From Mesorhizobium sp. (GTDB lineage Bacteria; Pseudomonadota; Alphaproteobacteria; Rhizobiales; Rhizobiaceae): a stretch of 64,000 bases of DNA. The stretch lies in assembly GCA_004017275.1 (NCBI GenBank), contig SAKE01000012.1:1-64000 (forward strand), given 5' to 3'. Made by a program: the position numbers and the translations under genes. The notes below the pieces were generated by a model, which worked only from the letters and a program-made list of their open reading frames with translations, was not told the DNA's origin and made no database searches. Shown here piece by piece: positions 25,620 through 37,719 of the stretch (position 1 is the first letter of the stretch; each line of letters begins with the position of its first letter).

Positions 25620-26444
25620 ATGGCACGCTCAGTCACCACCCAGCACAAGACGATCGCGACAGTTGCCGCCTGGATCGTCGCCCTTCTGATCTTCTTCCCG
25701 ATCCTCTATACGATCATCACCTCGTTCAAGTCGGAGCAAGAAGCCATCCAGGGTTTCAGCATCATCCCGTCGGGGACATTCGAGAGCTATTCCGAAGTCC
25801 AGGCGCAGAGCGGCTACTTCAAGTTCTTCTTCAACTCGGTGCTGCTCTCGGTCGGTTCGACCATCCTGGCCCTGCTGGTCGCCATACCGGCCGCATGGTC
25901 GATGGCCTTCTCGCCAACCAAGCGGACCAAGGACATTTTGATGTGGATGCTGTCCACCAAGATGATGCCGGCGGTCGCCGTGCTGTTCCCGATCTACCTG
26001 ATCTTCCGCGACACAGGACTGCTCGACAGCCGCATCGGCCTGATGGTCATGCTGATGCTGATCAACCTGCCGATCGTGGTGTGGATGCTTTACACCTACT
26101 TCCGCGAAATCCCTGGCGAGATCCTGGAAGCGGCGCGCATGGACGGCGCATCGCTGTGGAACGAGATCGTCTATGTGCTGACGCCGATGGCGGTGCCGGG
26201 CATCGCCTCGACGATGCTGCTCAACATCATCCTGGCCTGGAACGAGGCGTTCTGGACGATCCGGCTGACGACCACGGAAGCAGCCCCCCTGACCGCCTTC
26301 ATCAGCTCGTTCTCAAGCCCGCAAGGCCTGTTCTGGGCAAAACTTTCGGCGGCCTCGACGCTGGCCATCGCGCCGATCCTGATCATGGGCTGGTTCAGCC
26401 AGAAGCAGCTGGTGCGCGGCCTGACATTTGGTGCGGTGAAGTAA
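25620..26444 (+). CDS. smoG: Sorbitol/mannitol ABC transporter permease 2
   Basis: The 274-residue protein is a MalG-type permease with six helices and the coupling loop EAARMDGASLWNEIVYVLTP. The C-terminal FSQKQLVRGLTFGAVK is the common end of carbohydrate permeases of this class. It pairs with SmoF to form the channel. The smoK gene follows after 49 bp. Confidence 0.88.
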   Translation: MARSVTTQHKTIATVAAWIVALLIFFPILYTIITSFKSEQEAIQGFSIIPSGTFESYSEVQAQSGYFKFFFNSVLLSVGSTILALLVAIPAAWSMAFSPTKRTKDILMWMLSTKMMPAVAVLFPIYLIFRDTGLLDSRIGLMVMLMLINLPIVVWMLYTYFREIPGEILEAARMDGASLWNEIVYVLTPMAVPGIASTMLLNIILAWNEAFWTIRLTTTEAAPLTAFISSFSSPQGLFWAKLSAASTLAIAPILIMGWFSQKQLVRGLTFGAVK

Positions 26445-26493
26445 CGGAATTGCCCGAAGCAATCGGCAGCAATAACCCCTCGGGGAGGAAATC

Positions 26494-27492
26494 ATGGGAA
26501 ACATCACGCTCAAGAACGTCTCCAAATCCTTCGGAGCGACGTCCATCATCCCCGGCCTCGACCTGGTGATCGAAAATGGCGAGTTCGTCGTCTTCGTCGG
26601 CCCGTCGGGTTGTGGCAAGTCAACGCTGCTGCGCCTGATCGCCGGGCTGGAGGACACCAGCGGCGGCTCCATCAACATCGACGGCCGCGACGTCACCGGT
26701 GAGGCCCCGGCCAAGCGCAAGCTCGCCATGGTGTTTCAGTCCTACGCGCTCTATCCGCACATGACGGTGGCCAAGAACATCGGCTTCCCGCTGAAGATGG
26801 CCGGCGAGGACAAGGCGACCATCGACAAGAAGGTGGGAGACGCGGCGCGCGTGCTCAACCTGACCAACTACCTCGAACGCCGGCCCGGCCAGCTTTCCGG
26901 CGGCCAGCGCCAGCGCGTCGCCATCGGCCGCGCCATTGTGCGTCAGCCGACCGCGTTCCTGTTCGATGAGCCGCTGTCCAACCTCGATGCTGCGCTGCGC
27001 GGCACCATGCGGCTGGAGATCAGCGAACTGCATCACCAGCTCAAGACAACCATGATCTACGTCACCCACGACCAGGTCGAAGCCATGACCATGGCCGACA
27101 AGATCGTCGTGCTGAACGCCGGCAACATCGAGCAGGTCGGCTCGCCGATGGAGCTCTACAAGACCCCGAGGAACCTGTTCGTCGCGGGCTTCATCGGCTC
27201 GCCGAAGATGAACCTGATCGAAGGCGCGCCGGCTGCCAAAAACGGCGCCAAGACAATCGGCATCCGTCCCGAACACCTGGAGATCTCGACCACGGCGGGC
27301 GAATGGAAGGCAATCGTCGGCGTCGCCGAGCATCTCGGCTCCGATACCTTCCTGCATGTCCAGGCCGACGGCGTCGGTCCGCTGACCGTGCGCGCCGACG
27401 GCGAACTCGGCGTCCATCACGGCGACACCATCTACCTGACGCCCGACAAAGCCAAGCTGCATCGCTTCGGCGCGGATGGGAAGGCAATCTGA
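26494..27492 (+). CDS. smoK: Sorbitol/mannitol ABC transporter ATP-binding protein
   Basis: The 332-residue ATPase has Walker A GPSGCGKST (36-44), Q-loop MVFQSYALYPHM, signature LSGGQRQR, Walker B AFLFDEPLSNLDA, H-loop YVTHDQVEAMTMAD and a C-terminal TOBE/OB regulatory domain (MNLIEGAPA onward), so it belongs to the MalK/UgpC type. It drives polyol uptake. The ribosome site GGGGAGGAAATC is strong. The smoS gene begins 2 bp after its stop. Confidence 0.9.
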   Translation: MGNITLKNVSKSFGATSIIPGLDLVIENGEFVVFVGPSGCGKSTLLRLIAGLEDTSGGSINIDGRDVTGEAPAKRKLAMVFQSYALYPHMTVAKNIGFPLKMAGEDKATIDKKVGDAARVLNLTNYLERRPGQLSGGQRQRVAIGRAIVRQPTAFLFDEPLSNLDAALRGTMRLEISELHHQLKTTMIYVTHDQVEAMTMADKIVVLNAGNIEQVGSPMELYKTPRNLFVAGFIGSPKMNLIEGAPAAKNGAKTIGIRPEHLEISTTAGEWKAIVGVAEHLGSDTFLHVQADGVGPLTVRADGELGVHHGDTIYLTPDKAKLHRFGADGKAI

Positions 27493-27494
27493 AC

Positions 27495-28265
27495 ATGCGA
27501 CTGGCCGGCAAATCCGCGCTGATCACGGGTTCGGCCCGTGGCATCGGCAGAGCCTTCGCCGAAGCCTATGCCGGAGAAGGCGCCATCGTCGCCATCGCCG
27601 ACATCAATCTCGAGGCGGCGCAGAAGACAGCCGCCGAGATTGGCGGCAAGGCCTATGCGATCAAGCTCGACGTCACTGACCTCGCCTCCATCGAGGCGAC
27701 GGTGAAAGCCGTCGAGACGAAAACCGGCGGTCTCGATATCCTGATCAACAACGCCGCTCTGTTCGATCTGGCGCCGATCGTCGAGATCACCAAGGCGAGC
27801 TGCGACAAATTGTTTTCCGTCAACGTCGCCGGTACGCTGTTCATGCTGCAGGCAGCCGCCCGCTCGATGATCGCGCGCGGCAAGGGCGGCAGGATCATCA
27901 ACATGGCGAGCCAGGCCGGGCGGCGCGGCGAGGCGCTGGTCGGCGTCTACTGCGCCACCAAGGCCGCGGTCATCTCGCTGACCCAGTCGGCGGGGCTCGA
28001 CCTGATCAAGCACCGTATCAACGTCAACGCCATCTCGCCGGGCGTCGTCGACGGCGAGCACTGGGATCACGTCGATGCCCTGTTCGCCAAATTTGAAAAC
28101 AGGCCGAAGGGCGAGAAGAAGAAGCTGGTCGGCGAAGCGGTGCCGTACGGCCGCATGGGCATGGCGCAGGATCTCACCGGCATGGCGGTCTTTCTCGCCA
28201 GTAGCGACGCCGAATACATCGTCGCCCAAACCTACAATGTCGATGGCGGCCAGTGGATGAGTTGA
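27495..28265 (+). CDS. smoS: Sorbitol (L-iditol 2-) dehydrogenase, short-chain family
   Basis: The 256-residue NAD-dependent reductase has the cofactor motif TGSARGIGRA, the NNAA motif and the catalytic S139, Y152 and K156 (YCATK). Length matches SmoS of Rhodobacter sphaeroides (256 residues), which oxidises D-sorbitol to D-fructose and also galactitol. It sits in the expected order after smoK. A palindromic repeat separates it from mtlK. Confidence 0.9.
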   Translation: MRLAGKSALITGSARGIGRAFAEAYAGEGAIVAIADINLEAAQKTAAEIGGKAYAIKLDVTDLASIEATVKAVETKTGGLDILINNAALFDLAPIVEITKASCDKLFSVNVAGTLFMLQAAARSMIARGKGGRIINMASQAGRRGEALVGVYCATKAAVISLTQSAGLDLIKHRINVNAISPGVVDGEHWDHVDALFAKFENRPKGEKKKLVGEAVPYGRMGMAQDLTGMAVFLASSDAEYIVAQTYNVDGGQWMS

Positions 28266-28275
28266 GGGCGGGGAC

Positions 28276-28402
28276 GGCCTCTGCTCCTCGTCCCTCCGCG
28301 GGGAGCAGAGGCCGACAGGCAGATGAGGGGCAGCACCGACCTTGCAAGGTATGCGCCGCCCCTCACCCTTGCCCTCTCGCCGTGAAGAACGGGGAGAGGG
28401 GG
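28276..28402. repeat. Palindromic element, family D-like, copy 2
   Basis: It contains a 12-bp perfect hairpin (28276-28287 with 28302-28313, GGCCTCTGCTCC), then TGAGGGGCAG, then CCGCCCCTCACCCTTGCCCT, then ACGGGGAGAGGGGG. The second half matches copy 1 (19834-19950), but the order of hairpins differs. It lies inside the polyol operon between smoS and mtlK. Confidence 0.65.
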
Positions 28403-28440
28403 AATGACGAAGGCCGTAGCCTGGCCAAAAGGGTAAGAAA

Positions 28441-29919
28441 ATGACTGTGAAACTTTCTTCCTCCAATCTAGCGAACCTGCCCCCAAAGGTCTCCGGTCCC
28501 AACTATGACCGCGCCAAGCTCAAGGCCGGCATCGTGCATTTCGGCGTCGGCAATTTCCATCGCTCGCATCAGGCCGTCTATCTCGACGATTTGTTCAATT
28601 CGGGCATCGGCCATGATTGGGCGCTGGTCGGCGCAGGCGTCTTCGAGGGCGAGAAGATCGGCCGCGCCAAGCTGGAAGAGCAGGACTGGCTGACCACGGT
28701 GGTCGAGCAGGACTCTGGCCATATGAGTGCCCGCGTCACCGGCGCCATGATCGACTTCCTGATGCCGGGCGATGCGGCCGGCATCATCGAACGGCTTGCC
28801 GACCCGTCGATCAAGATCGTTTCGCTGACCATCACCGAAGGCGGCTACTTCATCGACCCGGCCTCCGGCGTGTTCAACCCGACCCATCCCGACATCGTCG
28901 CCGATGCTCAACCAGGCGCCACGCCGAAGACGGTGTTCGGCATCATCCTTGCCGGGCTGGTCCGCCGCCGCGACGAAGGCACCGTGCCGTTCACCGTCAT
29001 GTCGTGCGACAATATTCCTCACAATGGCCATGTCACTTCCGACGGCGTCATCGGTCTGGCACGTCTGATCGACGAGGATCTGGCGAACTGGGTCAGCGAG
29101 CATGTCGCCTTTCCGAACGGCATGGTCGATCGCATCACGCCGGCCACCACCGACCGCGAACGCGGCATCCTGGCCAAGGATTTCGGGCTGGAAGACAACT
29201 GGCCGGTGTTCTGCGAGCCGTTCCGGCAATGGGTGCTGGAGGACCATTTCACCGATGGCCGCCCGCCGCTGGAAAAGGTCGGGGTGCAGTTCGTCAGGGA
29301 TGTTGCGCCCTATGAACTGATGAAGATCCGCATCCTCAATGGCGGTCACGCCACCATCGCCTATCCGGCCGGCCTGATGGACATTCATTTCGTGCATGAG
29401 GCGATGCAGGAGCCTCTGGTGAGCGGTTTTCTGGCCAAGCTCGAACGGGAAGAAATCATTCCGACCGTGCCGCCGGTGCCGGACACGGTTCTGGAAGACT
29501 ATTACCAGCTCATCGAGAGCCGCTTTTCCAACCCCAAGATCGGCGACACGGTGCGCCGGCTCTGCCTCGACGGCTCCAACCGCCAGCCGAAATTCATCAT
29601 CCCGACCATCGCCGACCGGCTGAAGGCCGGGAAAAGCGTCGCCGGCCTGGCGCTGGAATCGGCATTGTGGTGCCGCTACTGCTTCGGCACGACCGATAGC
29701 GGCGCCGTCATTGAGCCCAACGACCCGAGCTGGGACCGGCTGCAGGCGACGGCAAAGGCGGCAAAGGACGCGCCTGCCGCCTGGCTCGCCATGGAGGACA
29801 TCTATGGCGATGTCGGCCGTGCGACGGCGTTTGTCGAGGCATTCGCCTATGCGCTCAACGTGCTGTGGGCGAATGGCGCGCGCGCCACGCTGACGCGCTA
29901 CCTCGCCGGCAAGCTCTGA
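28441..29919 (+). CDS. mtlK: Mannitol 2-dehydrogenase
   Basis: The 492-residue enzyme belongs to the polyol-specific long-chain dehydrogenases. It has GVGNFHRSHQAVYLDDL as coenzyme motif, VMSCDNIPHNG, and the catalytic Kx4Nx2H motif as K295-N300-H303 (KIRILNGGH), identical in numbering to the Pseudomonas fluorescens enzyme. It oxidises D-mannitol to D-fructose with NAD. The next gene starts 14 bp downstream. Its product and that of SmoS feed fructose to central metabolism. Confidence 0.93.
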   Translation: MTVKLSSSNLANLPPKVSGPNYDRAKLKAGIVHFGVGNFHRSHQAVYLDDLFNSGIGHDWALVGAGVFEGEKIGRAKLEEQDWLTTVVEQDSGHMSARVTGAMIDFLMPGDAAGIIERLADPSIKIVSLTITEGGYFIDPASGVFNPTHPDIVADAQPGATPKTVFGIILAGLVRRRDEGTVPFTVMSCDNIPHNGHVTSDGVIGLARLIDEDLANWVSEHVAFPNGMVDRITPATTDRERGILAKDFGLEDNWPVFCEPFRQWVLEDHFTDGRPPLEKVGVQFVRDVAPYELMKIRILNGGHATIAYPAGLMDIHFVHEAMQEPLVSGFLAKLEREEIIPTVPPVPDTVLEDYYQLIESRFSNPKIGDTVRRLCLDGSNRQPKFIIPTIADRLKAGKSVAGLALESALWCRYCFGTTDSGAVIEPNDPSWDRLQATAKAAKDAPAAWLAMEDIYGDVGRATAFVEAFAYALNVLWANGARATLTRYLAGKL

Positions 29920-29933
29920 GACCATTCGCCGCC

Positions 29934-30617
29934 ATGACGCCTGAACTGGTCATCTTCGACTGCGATGGCGTGCTGGTCGACAGCGAGGCGCTCTCCGTCT
30001 CGGCGCTGCTCGGCATGATCAAACTCGCCGGCGGCAGCATTGGCGAGGACGCTGCCTACGAGCATTTCCTCGGCAAGAGCATGAAAAGCGTGCGCGAGAT
30101 CCTCGGCCGCGACTTCGGGCTTGATATCACCGACCTGCACCTGACCGAGATGCGCGTCGAATTGATGCGCAAATTCCGCGAGGAGCTGAAGCCGATCGCC
30201 GGCGTCAAGGAAATGCTGCCCAGGCTCGGGCTGCCGTTCTGTGTCGCCTCCTCGGGTACGCTCGACCGCATCCGCTACGCGCTCGACGTCACCGGATTGC
30301 TTGGGCTGATGGAGCCGCATCTGTTCAGCGCCGCCATGGTGCCGCGCGGCAAGCCGGCGCCCGACCTGTTCCTGCATGCCGCCGCCAGTATGCGAGCCCA
30401 TCCGCGCAAATGCCTCGTTGTCGAGGACAGTCCGGCCGGCATCACGGCTGCGCGGGCGGCGGGCATGCGCGTGTTTGCCTTCACCGGCGGCTCGCATGCC
30501 GGCAATCCGACCTTGAAAGCGCGGCTTGCGTCGAGTGAACCGGACTTTATATTCGCTGACATGCTGCAATTGCCCGATCTGATTGCAGGCCTGGGAGCGA
30601 GAGACAGAGCATCTTGA
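29934..30617 (+). CDS. HAD-superfamily phosphatase of the polyol operon
   Basis: The 227-residue protein has HAD motif I as FDCDGVLVDSEALS, motif II CVASSGT, the lysine motif RGKPAPDLFLHAA and motif IV VVEDSPAGITAAR, with a helical cap. This is the beta-phosphoglucomutase/sugar-phosphatase subgroup. It probably removes phosphate from a toxic or side-product sugar phosphate made during polyol growth. It overlaps the kinase gene start by 4 bp. Confidence 0.87.
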   Translation: MTPELVIFDCDGVLVDSEALSVSALLGMIKLAGGSIGEDAAYEHFLGKSMKSVREILGRDFGLDITDLHLTEMRVELMRKFREELKPIAGVKEMLPRLGLPFCVASSGTLDRIRYALDVTGLLGLMEPHLFSAAMVPRGKPAPDLFLHAAASMRAHPRKCLVVEDSPAGITAARAAGMRVFAFTGGSHAGNPTLKARLASSEPDFIFADMLQLPDLIAGLGARDRAS

Positions 30618-32196
30618 CGAAACAGTTCGTTTGCGCGGTCGATGTCGGCACCGGGAGCGCTCGCGCGGGCATTCTCGACACCAGCGGCATCTTGCTCGGC
30701 CGCGCCGAGCGGCCGATTGCCATGAACCGGCCGAGGCCCGATCACGCCGAGCATGATTCGCGCGATATCTGGTCTTCTGTCTGCACCGCAGTGCGTGCCG
30801 CGCGCGAAAAAGCCGGCGTTGCCGCCGAAGATGTCGTCGGCATCTCCTTCGACGCCACCTGTTCGCTGGTGGTGCGCGACCGGCAAGGCGGCCAGCTCAG
30901 CGTCTCGGTGTCAGGCGACAGGCGCTGGGACACGATCGTCTGGCTCGACCACCGCGCCATTGCCGAGGCCGACGAATGCACGGCAAGCGGCCACGCTGTG
31001 CTCGACTATATCGGCGGCGTCATGTCGCCGGAAATGGCAACGCCGAAGCTGATGTGGCTGAAGCGCAATCTGCCCGGAACGTGGAATGAAGCCGGCTATC
31101 TATTCGACTTGACCGATTTCCTGACCTGGCAAGCGACGGGCTCGTTGGCCCGGTCGCAATGCACGCTGACCGCCAAATGGACCTATCTGGCGCATGAAGA
31201 GACCGGCTGGCGGCGCGATTTCTTCGAGCTCGTCGGCCTCGACGATCTTTTCGAACACGGAAACCTGCCCGAGAGGGCAAGTCCGGTCGGCGCCGATATC
31301 GGCCCGTTGACGGCGCAAGCGGCGGCAGAGCTTGGCTTGAGCGAGAAATGCCGCGTCGGCGCCGGCGTTATCGATGCCTATGCTGGCGCGCTTGGCGTTC
31401 TCGGCGGCTTTGCCGGCGACGAACAGGACATTGGCCGCCACCTGGCGCTGATTGCCGGCACGTCGAGCTGTGTCATGGCGATGTCCCCCGATCCGCAGCC
31501 CTTCGCCGGCGTCTGGGGGCCGTATTACGGCGCAGCATTGCCCAAGCTGTGGCTGTCGGAAGGCGGCCAGTCGGCAACCGGCGCCCTGCTCGACCACATC
31601 ATCCGCTGGCACGGCGCCGGCGGCGAGCCGGATGCCGCCATGCATGCAAAGATCGCCAGGCGTGTCGCCGAACTGCGCGCCACCGAGGGTGAGAACGTTG
31701 CCGCAAGGCTGCATGTGCTGCCGGATTTTCACGGCAATCGCTCGCCGCTCGCCGATCCGCATGCCGTAGGTGTGGTCAGCGGGCTGACGCTGGACTCCTC
31801 CTTCGACAGCCTGTGCAAGCTCTATTGGCGCACCGCCGTCGGCATCGCGCTCGGCGTGCGCCACGTGCTGGAGGCGCTAAACGAGAACGGCTATCTGATC
31901 GACACGCTGCATGTCACCGGCGGCCACACCAAGAACCCGCTGTTGATGGAGCTCTATGCCGACGCCACCGGCTGCACGGTGATCGAGCCGCTTGCCGACG
32001 AGGCGGTGCTGCTCGGCACAGGCATGATCGCTGCCACCGCGGCCGGATTGTTTCCAGACCTCAATGCGGCGTGCCTTGCCATGCAGCAAGGCGGTAGGAC
32101 CCGCCCATCAAATCCGAACTCATCAGGGCGCTTCGACCGCGATTACAAGGTGTTCCTCGAGATGCACCGCCAGCGGCAGATGCTGGACGCGATCCG

Positions 32197-32200
<4 letters not shown>
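30614..32200 (+). CDS. FGGY-family carbohydrate kinase, ribulokinase-like
   Basis: The 528-residue protein starts AVDVGTGSARAGILDTSG, the N-terminal ATP-fold motif of the D-ribulokinase-like branch of FGGY kinases, and has TGGHTKNPLLMELYAD in the second ATPase lobe. D-ribulose (from ribitol or arabitol) is a likely substrate; xylulose is the alternative. The start is TTG at 30614, overlapping the HAD stop (TTGA), so translation is probably coupled. Its stop shares CTAG with the stop of the convergent ABC gene at 32197. Confidence 0.87.
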
Positions 32201-33288
<1,088 letters not shown>

Positions 33289-33294
33289 GGTCGG

Positions 33295-34341
<1,047 letters not shown>

Positions 34342-34356
34342 CGTGTCGTCCTCACT

Positions 34357-35184
34357 TCAAGTCTTTTTCTGCCGGAAAACGGAATTCAGGAAACCGCTGA
34401 GCACGCCGAGAAACAAAAGGGGTGGCAGCGACAAAAGCACGACCGAAGCATTCAGAATGCCCCACGGCACGTTCATGCCTTGCTGGGACAGTTCCGAGGC
34501 GACGATCGGCAAGGTCTTGGCGTTGGAGCTGGACAGCATCAGCGCGATCAGGAACTCGTTCCAGACCAGCACGAAGCCGAAGGCGACCGCACCGATCAGC
34601 GAGCGCGCGGCGACCGGCAGTGCGATCCGCCAGAACACCGAATAGGCGCCGTAGCCATCGACGAAGGCGGCTTCCTCGACCTCCTTCGGCACGGCCTGGA
34701 AGGCGGGAATGGCCAGCCACATGATCACCGAGATGGTGAGCAGCGAATAGGTGACGATCAGCGCGGTGAGCGTGTCGTAGAGCCCGAGCTGCAGCCAGAT
34801 CACCATCAGCGGGATGGCTACCGCCACCGGTGGCAGGAAGCGCAGCGACAGCACGAAAAACTGGATGTCGCCGGCCCAGCGGTTGGGATAGCGCGCCACC
34901 GCATAAGCGGCAGGCAGGCCAAGCACCACGCCGATCAGCACCGCGACGCCGCAGGCGATCACCGAATTGTAGAGGCCGGTCATGACGCTGTCGCGGCCGA
35001 TGATGTAGCTGATGTTGGCCAGCGTCGGCGTGAACACCACACGCGGAACGCGGGTGATGATGTCGACATTGTTCTTCAGTGAATTGAGTGCTGTCCACAG
35101 CAGTGGAAACACGGCCATGAAGCCGGCAAATGCCAGCACGGCCTTGCCGATCAGGCGGCCCAGTCTCATGCGAGATGGTCTCAT
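34357..35184 (-). CDS. Carbohydrate ABC transporter permease (MalG-type)
   Basis: The 275-residue, six-helix permease has the coupling loop EVEEAAFVDGYGAYSVFWRI. The start at 35184 forms a 4-bp overlap with the stop of the upstream permease; an in-frame ATG at 35169 is the alternative. Together with the next gene it forms the membrane channel of the second polyol transporter. Confidence 0.88.
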   Translation of the reverse strand: MRPSRMRLGRLIGKAVLAFAGFMAVFPLLWTALNSLKNNVDIITRVPRVVFTPTLANISYIIGRDSVMTGLYNSVIACGVAVLIGVVLGLPAAYAVARYPNRWAGDIQFFVLSLRFLPPVAVAIPLMVIWLQLGLYDTLTALIVTYSLLTISVIMWLAIPAFQAVPKEVEEAAFVDGYGAYSVFWRIALPVAARSLIGAVAFGFVLVWNEFLIALMLSSSNAKTLPIVASELSQQGMNVPWGILNASVVLLSLPPLLFLGVLSGFLNSVFRQKKT

Positions 35185-36047
35185 GCCTGCACCCGCTTCC
35201 ACAACATGGTGAAGGTGATGACGGTGGCGATCATCATCAGCACCGCCATCGCCGAGGCGTAGGAAACCTTGCCGGACTCGATGAAGCCTTGCGAGAACGC
35301 GTACATGTCGAGCGTTTCGGTCGCCACGCCCGGTCCGCCGCGGGTCATCACATAGATCAGGTCGAAGGAGCGCAGCGACTCGATCATCTTGACGAACATC
35401 AGGCTGATGAGCGGCGCCTTCAGCATCGGCAAGGTGACATAGGCATGGATCTGCCAGCGCCTGGCGTGATCGAGCCGCGCGGCCTCGATCGGCTGCGGCG
35501 GCAAGGTCTCCAGCAGCTTCAGCACGATGACGGCGAAGAACAGCCCCCATTGCCAGACATCGACCGACGCGACGGCAAACAATGCCGTCGCCGGCTTGGA
35601 CAGCGGGTCGAAGATCAGCCCGCCGGTCAGCAACCGATAGGGGTAGGTGGCGATACCGTAGAGCGGGTGGTAGGCGAACTTCCAGACAAAGGCGGCCGAG
35701 ACACGCGGCAGCAGGACCGGGATGATGAACAGCAGGCAGTAGATGTTGCGCAGGCGCGGCGAAGCGACCTCGAACATCAGCACGCCCAGTCCGATCGCCA
35801 CGGCCATCGTCGCGACAACGGTGACGACCTCCCATTTCACCGACACCCAGACGGCGTTGAGAAAGCGGCGGTCGAAGAACAGGTCGACGAAATTCGAGAA
35901 CCAGACATAGGAATAGGCCGTCGAGGAGAGCTCACGGTTCTGCAGGGCGATGACGACCGCGTAGACCGTCGGCACCATCGACAGGATCAGAAGAATGATG
36001 AGCGTCGGCACGACGAAGGTGACGGGCAAGGATGAGCGTCGCGGCAT
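35181..36047 (-). CDS. Carbohydrate ABC transporter permease (MalF-type)
   Basis: The 288-residue protein has six helices. Its coupling loop reads EAARLDHARRWQIHAYVTLP, where the usual Asp-Gly (DGA) is DHA, a mild departure. It is the first permease after the binding-protein gene, from which it is separated by 159 bp holding a strong hairpin. Confidence 0.87.
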   Translation of the reverse strand: MPRRSSLPVTFVVPTLIILLILSMVPTVYAVVIALQNRELSSTAYSYVWFSNFVDLFFDRRFLNAVWVSVKWEVVTVVATMAVAIGLGVLMFEVASPRLRNIYCLLFIIPVLLPRVSAAFVWKFAYHPLYGIATYPYRLLTGGLIFDPLSKPATALFAVASVDVWQWGLFFAVIVLKLLETLPPQPIEAARLDHARRWQIHAYVTLPMLKAPLISLMFVKMIESLRSFDLIYVMTRGGPGVATETLDMYAFSQGFIESGKVSYASAMAVLMMIATVITFTMLWKRVQA

Positions 36048-36142
36048 CTGTCTATCCCTGGCTGCGTCTCGAGCGATTGAACATGGCTGGGCCTTTTCGC
36101 GCGATGTCTGGCTCGAACGGCGGTAGAGAGAAGGGGAGACCC

Positions 36143-36192
36143 GCGGCGCACAGGTCCCGACATTCGCTGGAATGCCGCGGACCGTGCGCCGC
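36143..36192 (-). terminator. Hairpin between binding-protein and permease genes
   Basis: Arms GCGGCGCAC-A-GGTCC and GGACC-GTGCGCCGC pair over 14 bp with one bulged A, and the loop has its own small stem (CATTC/GAATG). It begins 14 bp after the stop of the binding-protein gene on the minus strand, matching the smoE-smoF arrangement. It probably lowers permease relative to binding-protein expression. Confidence 0.6.
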
Positions 36193-36206
36193 AGGGGGAG
36201 GATGGC

Positions 36207-37478
36207 TTATTTCTTCACCAGCTCGTTGGCATAGGTTTCGAGCTCGGTGAGGCCGCCCTTGATGTCGGTGCGAGTGCCGGTGACCAGTTCCTCGAGGATG
36301 ATGCCCCAGCGATCGCCAAGATCCGGCCAGCGCGGATCCTGCCAGAAATTGACCGCCGTGACCTTACCTGTCTCGGCCAGCGCCTGACCGAGATCGGCGC
36401 CGTAGATGCCGGCAAATTCCTTGCTGGACAGGATGCTGGTGCGGTTCAGCTCGCCGAACTGGTGAGCGTCGAGCCGGCGCTTCTCGTTTTCCTTCGATGT
36501 CGCCCAGGCGATGAACAGGCCGGCGCATTTCTTCGAAGCATCGTCGGCATTGGCCTTTGCCGCGATGGCGAGGCCATGGCCATAGCCACCGCCGGTGAGC
36601 GGCGCCGGCGGCGGCAGGAAGCCGATCTTGCCGACCACCTGCGAGGTCTTCGGATCGACCGCCATGCCCGACAGCGGCGTCGATTCGACGAGGATGGCGA
36701 CCTGACCCGACAAGAAGGCGCCCGTCGATTCGTCCCAGCTGCCGGTCTGCGTGCCGGGCGCCGAATCCTTGAACAGCTTCAGATAGGTCTCGGTCGCCTT
36801 GACGGCGGCATCCGAGTTGAAGGCCGGCTTGTCGCCGTCGAACCACTGGCCGCCATAAGCCTTGAAGAATGGCATCCAGCGCCAGACATTGGCGCCCGAA
36901 CCGCGCGCGCCGCGCAGCGCGATGCCATATACGCCCTTGTCCGGATTGGTCAGCTTCGGCACGTCGGCGATCAGCTCGTCCAACGTCTTCGGCGGCTGGA
37001 TTCCGGCCGCCTCCAGAATGTCCTTGCGGTAGACCATCAGGTCGCCGCCGCCGGTTAGCGGCGCGAACCAGGCCTTGCCGTCATAGGTGGCGACCTTCTG
37101 GCGGCCCGGGTCGAAATCGGCATAGTCGTAGTCCGCCGGATAGTAGTCGGTCAGCGGCACGATCCATTTCGACGAGGCAAACAAGGCGACGTTGGCTTCG
37201 TCGACATAGTAGACGTTGTAGTTGCCGACGGTGGACGCGTCGGCGCGCGATTTCGCCCGGCGGTCGTTCTCGTTGAGATAATCGATCTGGAAGCTGGCGC
37301 CGCTCAACTTCTGGAACTCGTCCTTGGAGTCCTCCAGAAGCGTCAGGCCGTCGCGTGGCTGCGCCAGCACCTTGACCGGCGCCGAACAGACCGGCGCCTG
37401 CGCCAAGGCGATGGTGGAAACGGTAGCGGAAAGCATAAAAGCTGCGCCAAGGCTGGCAGCAAGCCGAACTGGTTTCAT
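36207..37478 (-). CDS. Sugar/polyol ABC transporter substrate-binding protein
   Basis: The 423-residue protein has a signal peptide ending ALAQA (~27) and the extracellular-binding family 1 fold (WFAPLTGGGDLMVYRKDILE, GVYGIALRGARGSGANVWRW). It resembles SmoE-type proteins distantly. The ligand is probably a polyol, given the adjacent dehydrogenase and AraC regulator. GGAGGAGAAAAG precedes the ATG. The 241-bp gap upstream (37479-37719) must hold the operon promoter, but I see no clear -35/-10 pair. Confidence 0.86.
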   Translation of the reverse strand: MKPVRLAASLGAAFMLSATVSTIALAQAPVCSAPVKVLAQPRDGLTLLEDSKDEFQKLSGASFQIDYLNENDRRAKSRADASTVGNYNVYYVDEANVALFASSKWIVPLTDYYPADYDYADFDPGRQKVATYDGKAWFAPLTGGGDLMVYRKDILEAAGIQPPKTLDELIADVPKLTNPDKGVYGIALRGARGSGANVWRWMPFFKAYGGQWFDGDKPAFNSDAAVKATETYLKLFKDSAPGTQTGSWDESTGAFLSGQVAILVESTPLSGMAVDPKTSQVVGKIGFLPPPAPLTGGGYGHGLAIAAKANADDASKKCAGLFIAWATSKENEKRRLDAHQFGELNRTSILSSKEFAGIYGADLGQALAETGKVTAVNFWQDPRWPDLGDRWGIILEELVTGTRTDIKGGLTELETYANELVKK

Positions 37479-37719
37479 GATCTTTTCTCCTCCAGGAACA
37501 TTTCGCAGAAAGCGGAAGTCCTCGGGTTACGCGATCCTCACCATCGCCCGAGTGACATGCCACCCATCGCCAAGATGCTGAGTTGCAGCGGGCCACGCTA
37601 GAAGCCCCGTTGCAGCAGACCTGTACTTTTATGCATTGTGCAGCGCAAAAACTGGCACTCAAATACGTGGCCTGTCACGTGAGTATCGATCGAGCTCGAA
37701 ACGGTGGTTTAGGACTTGC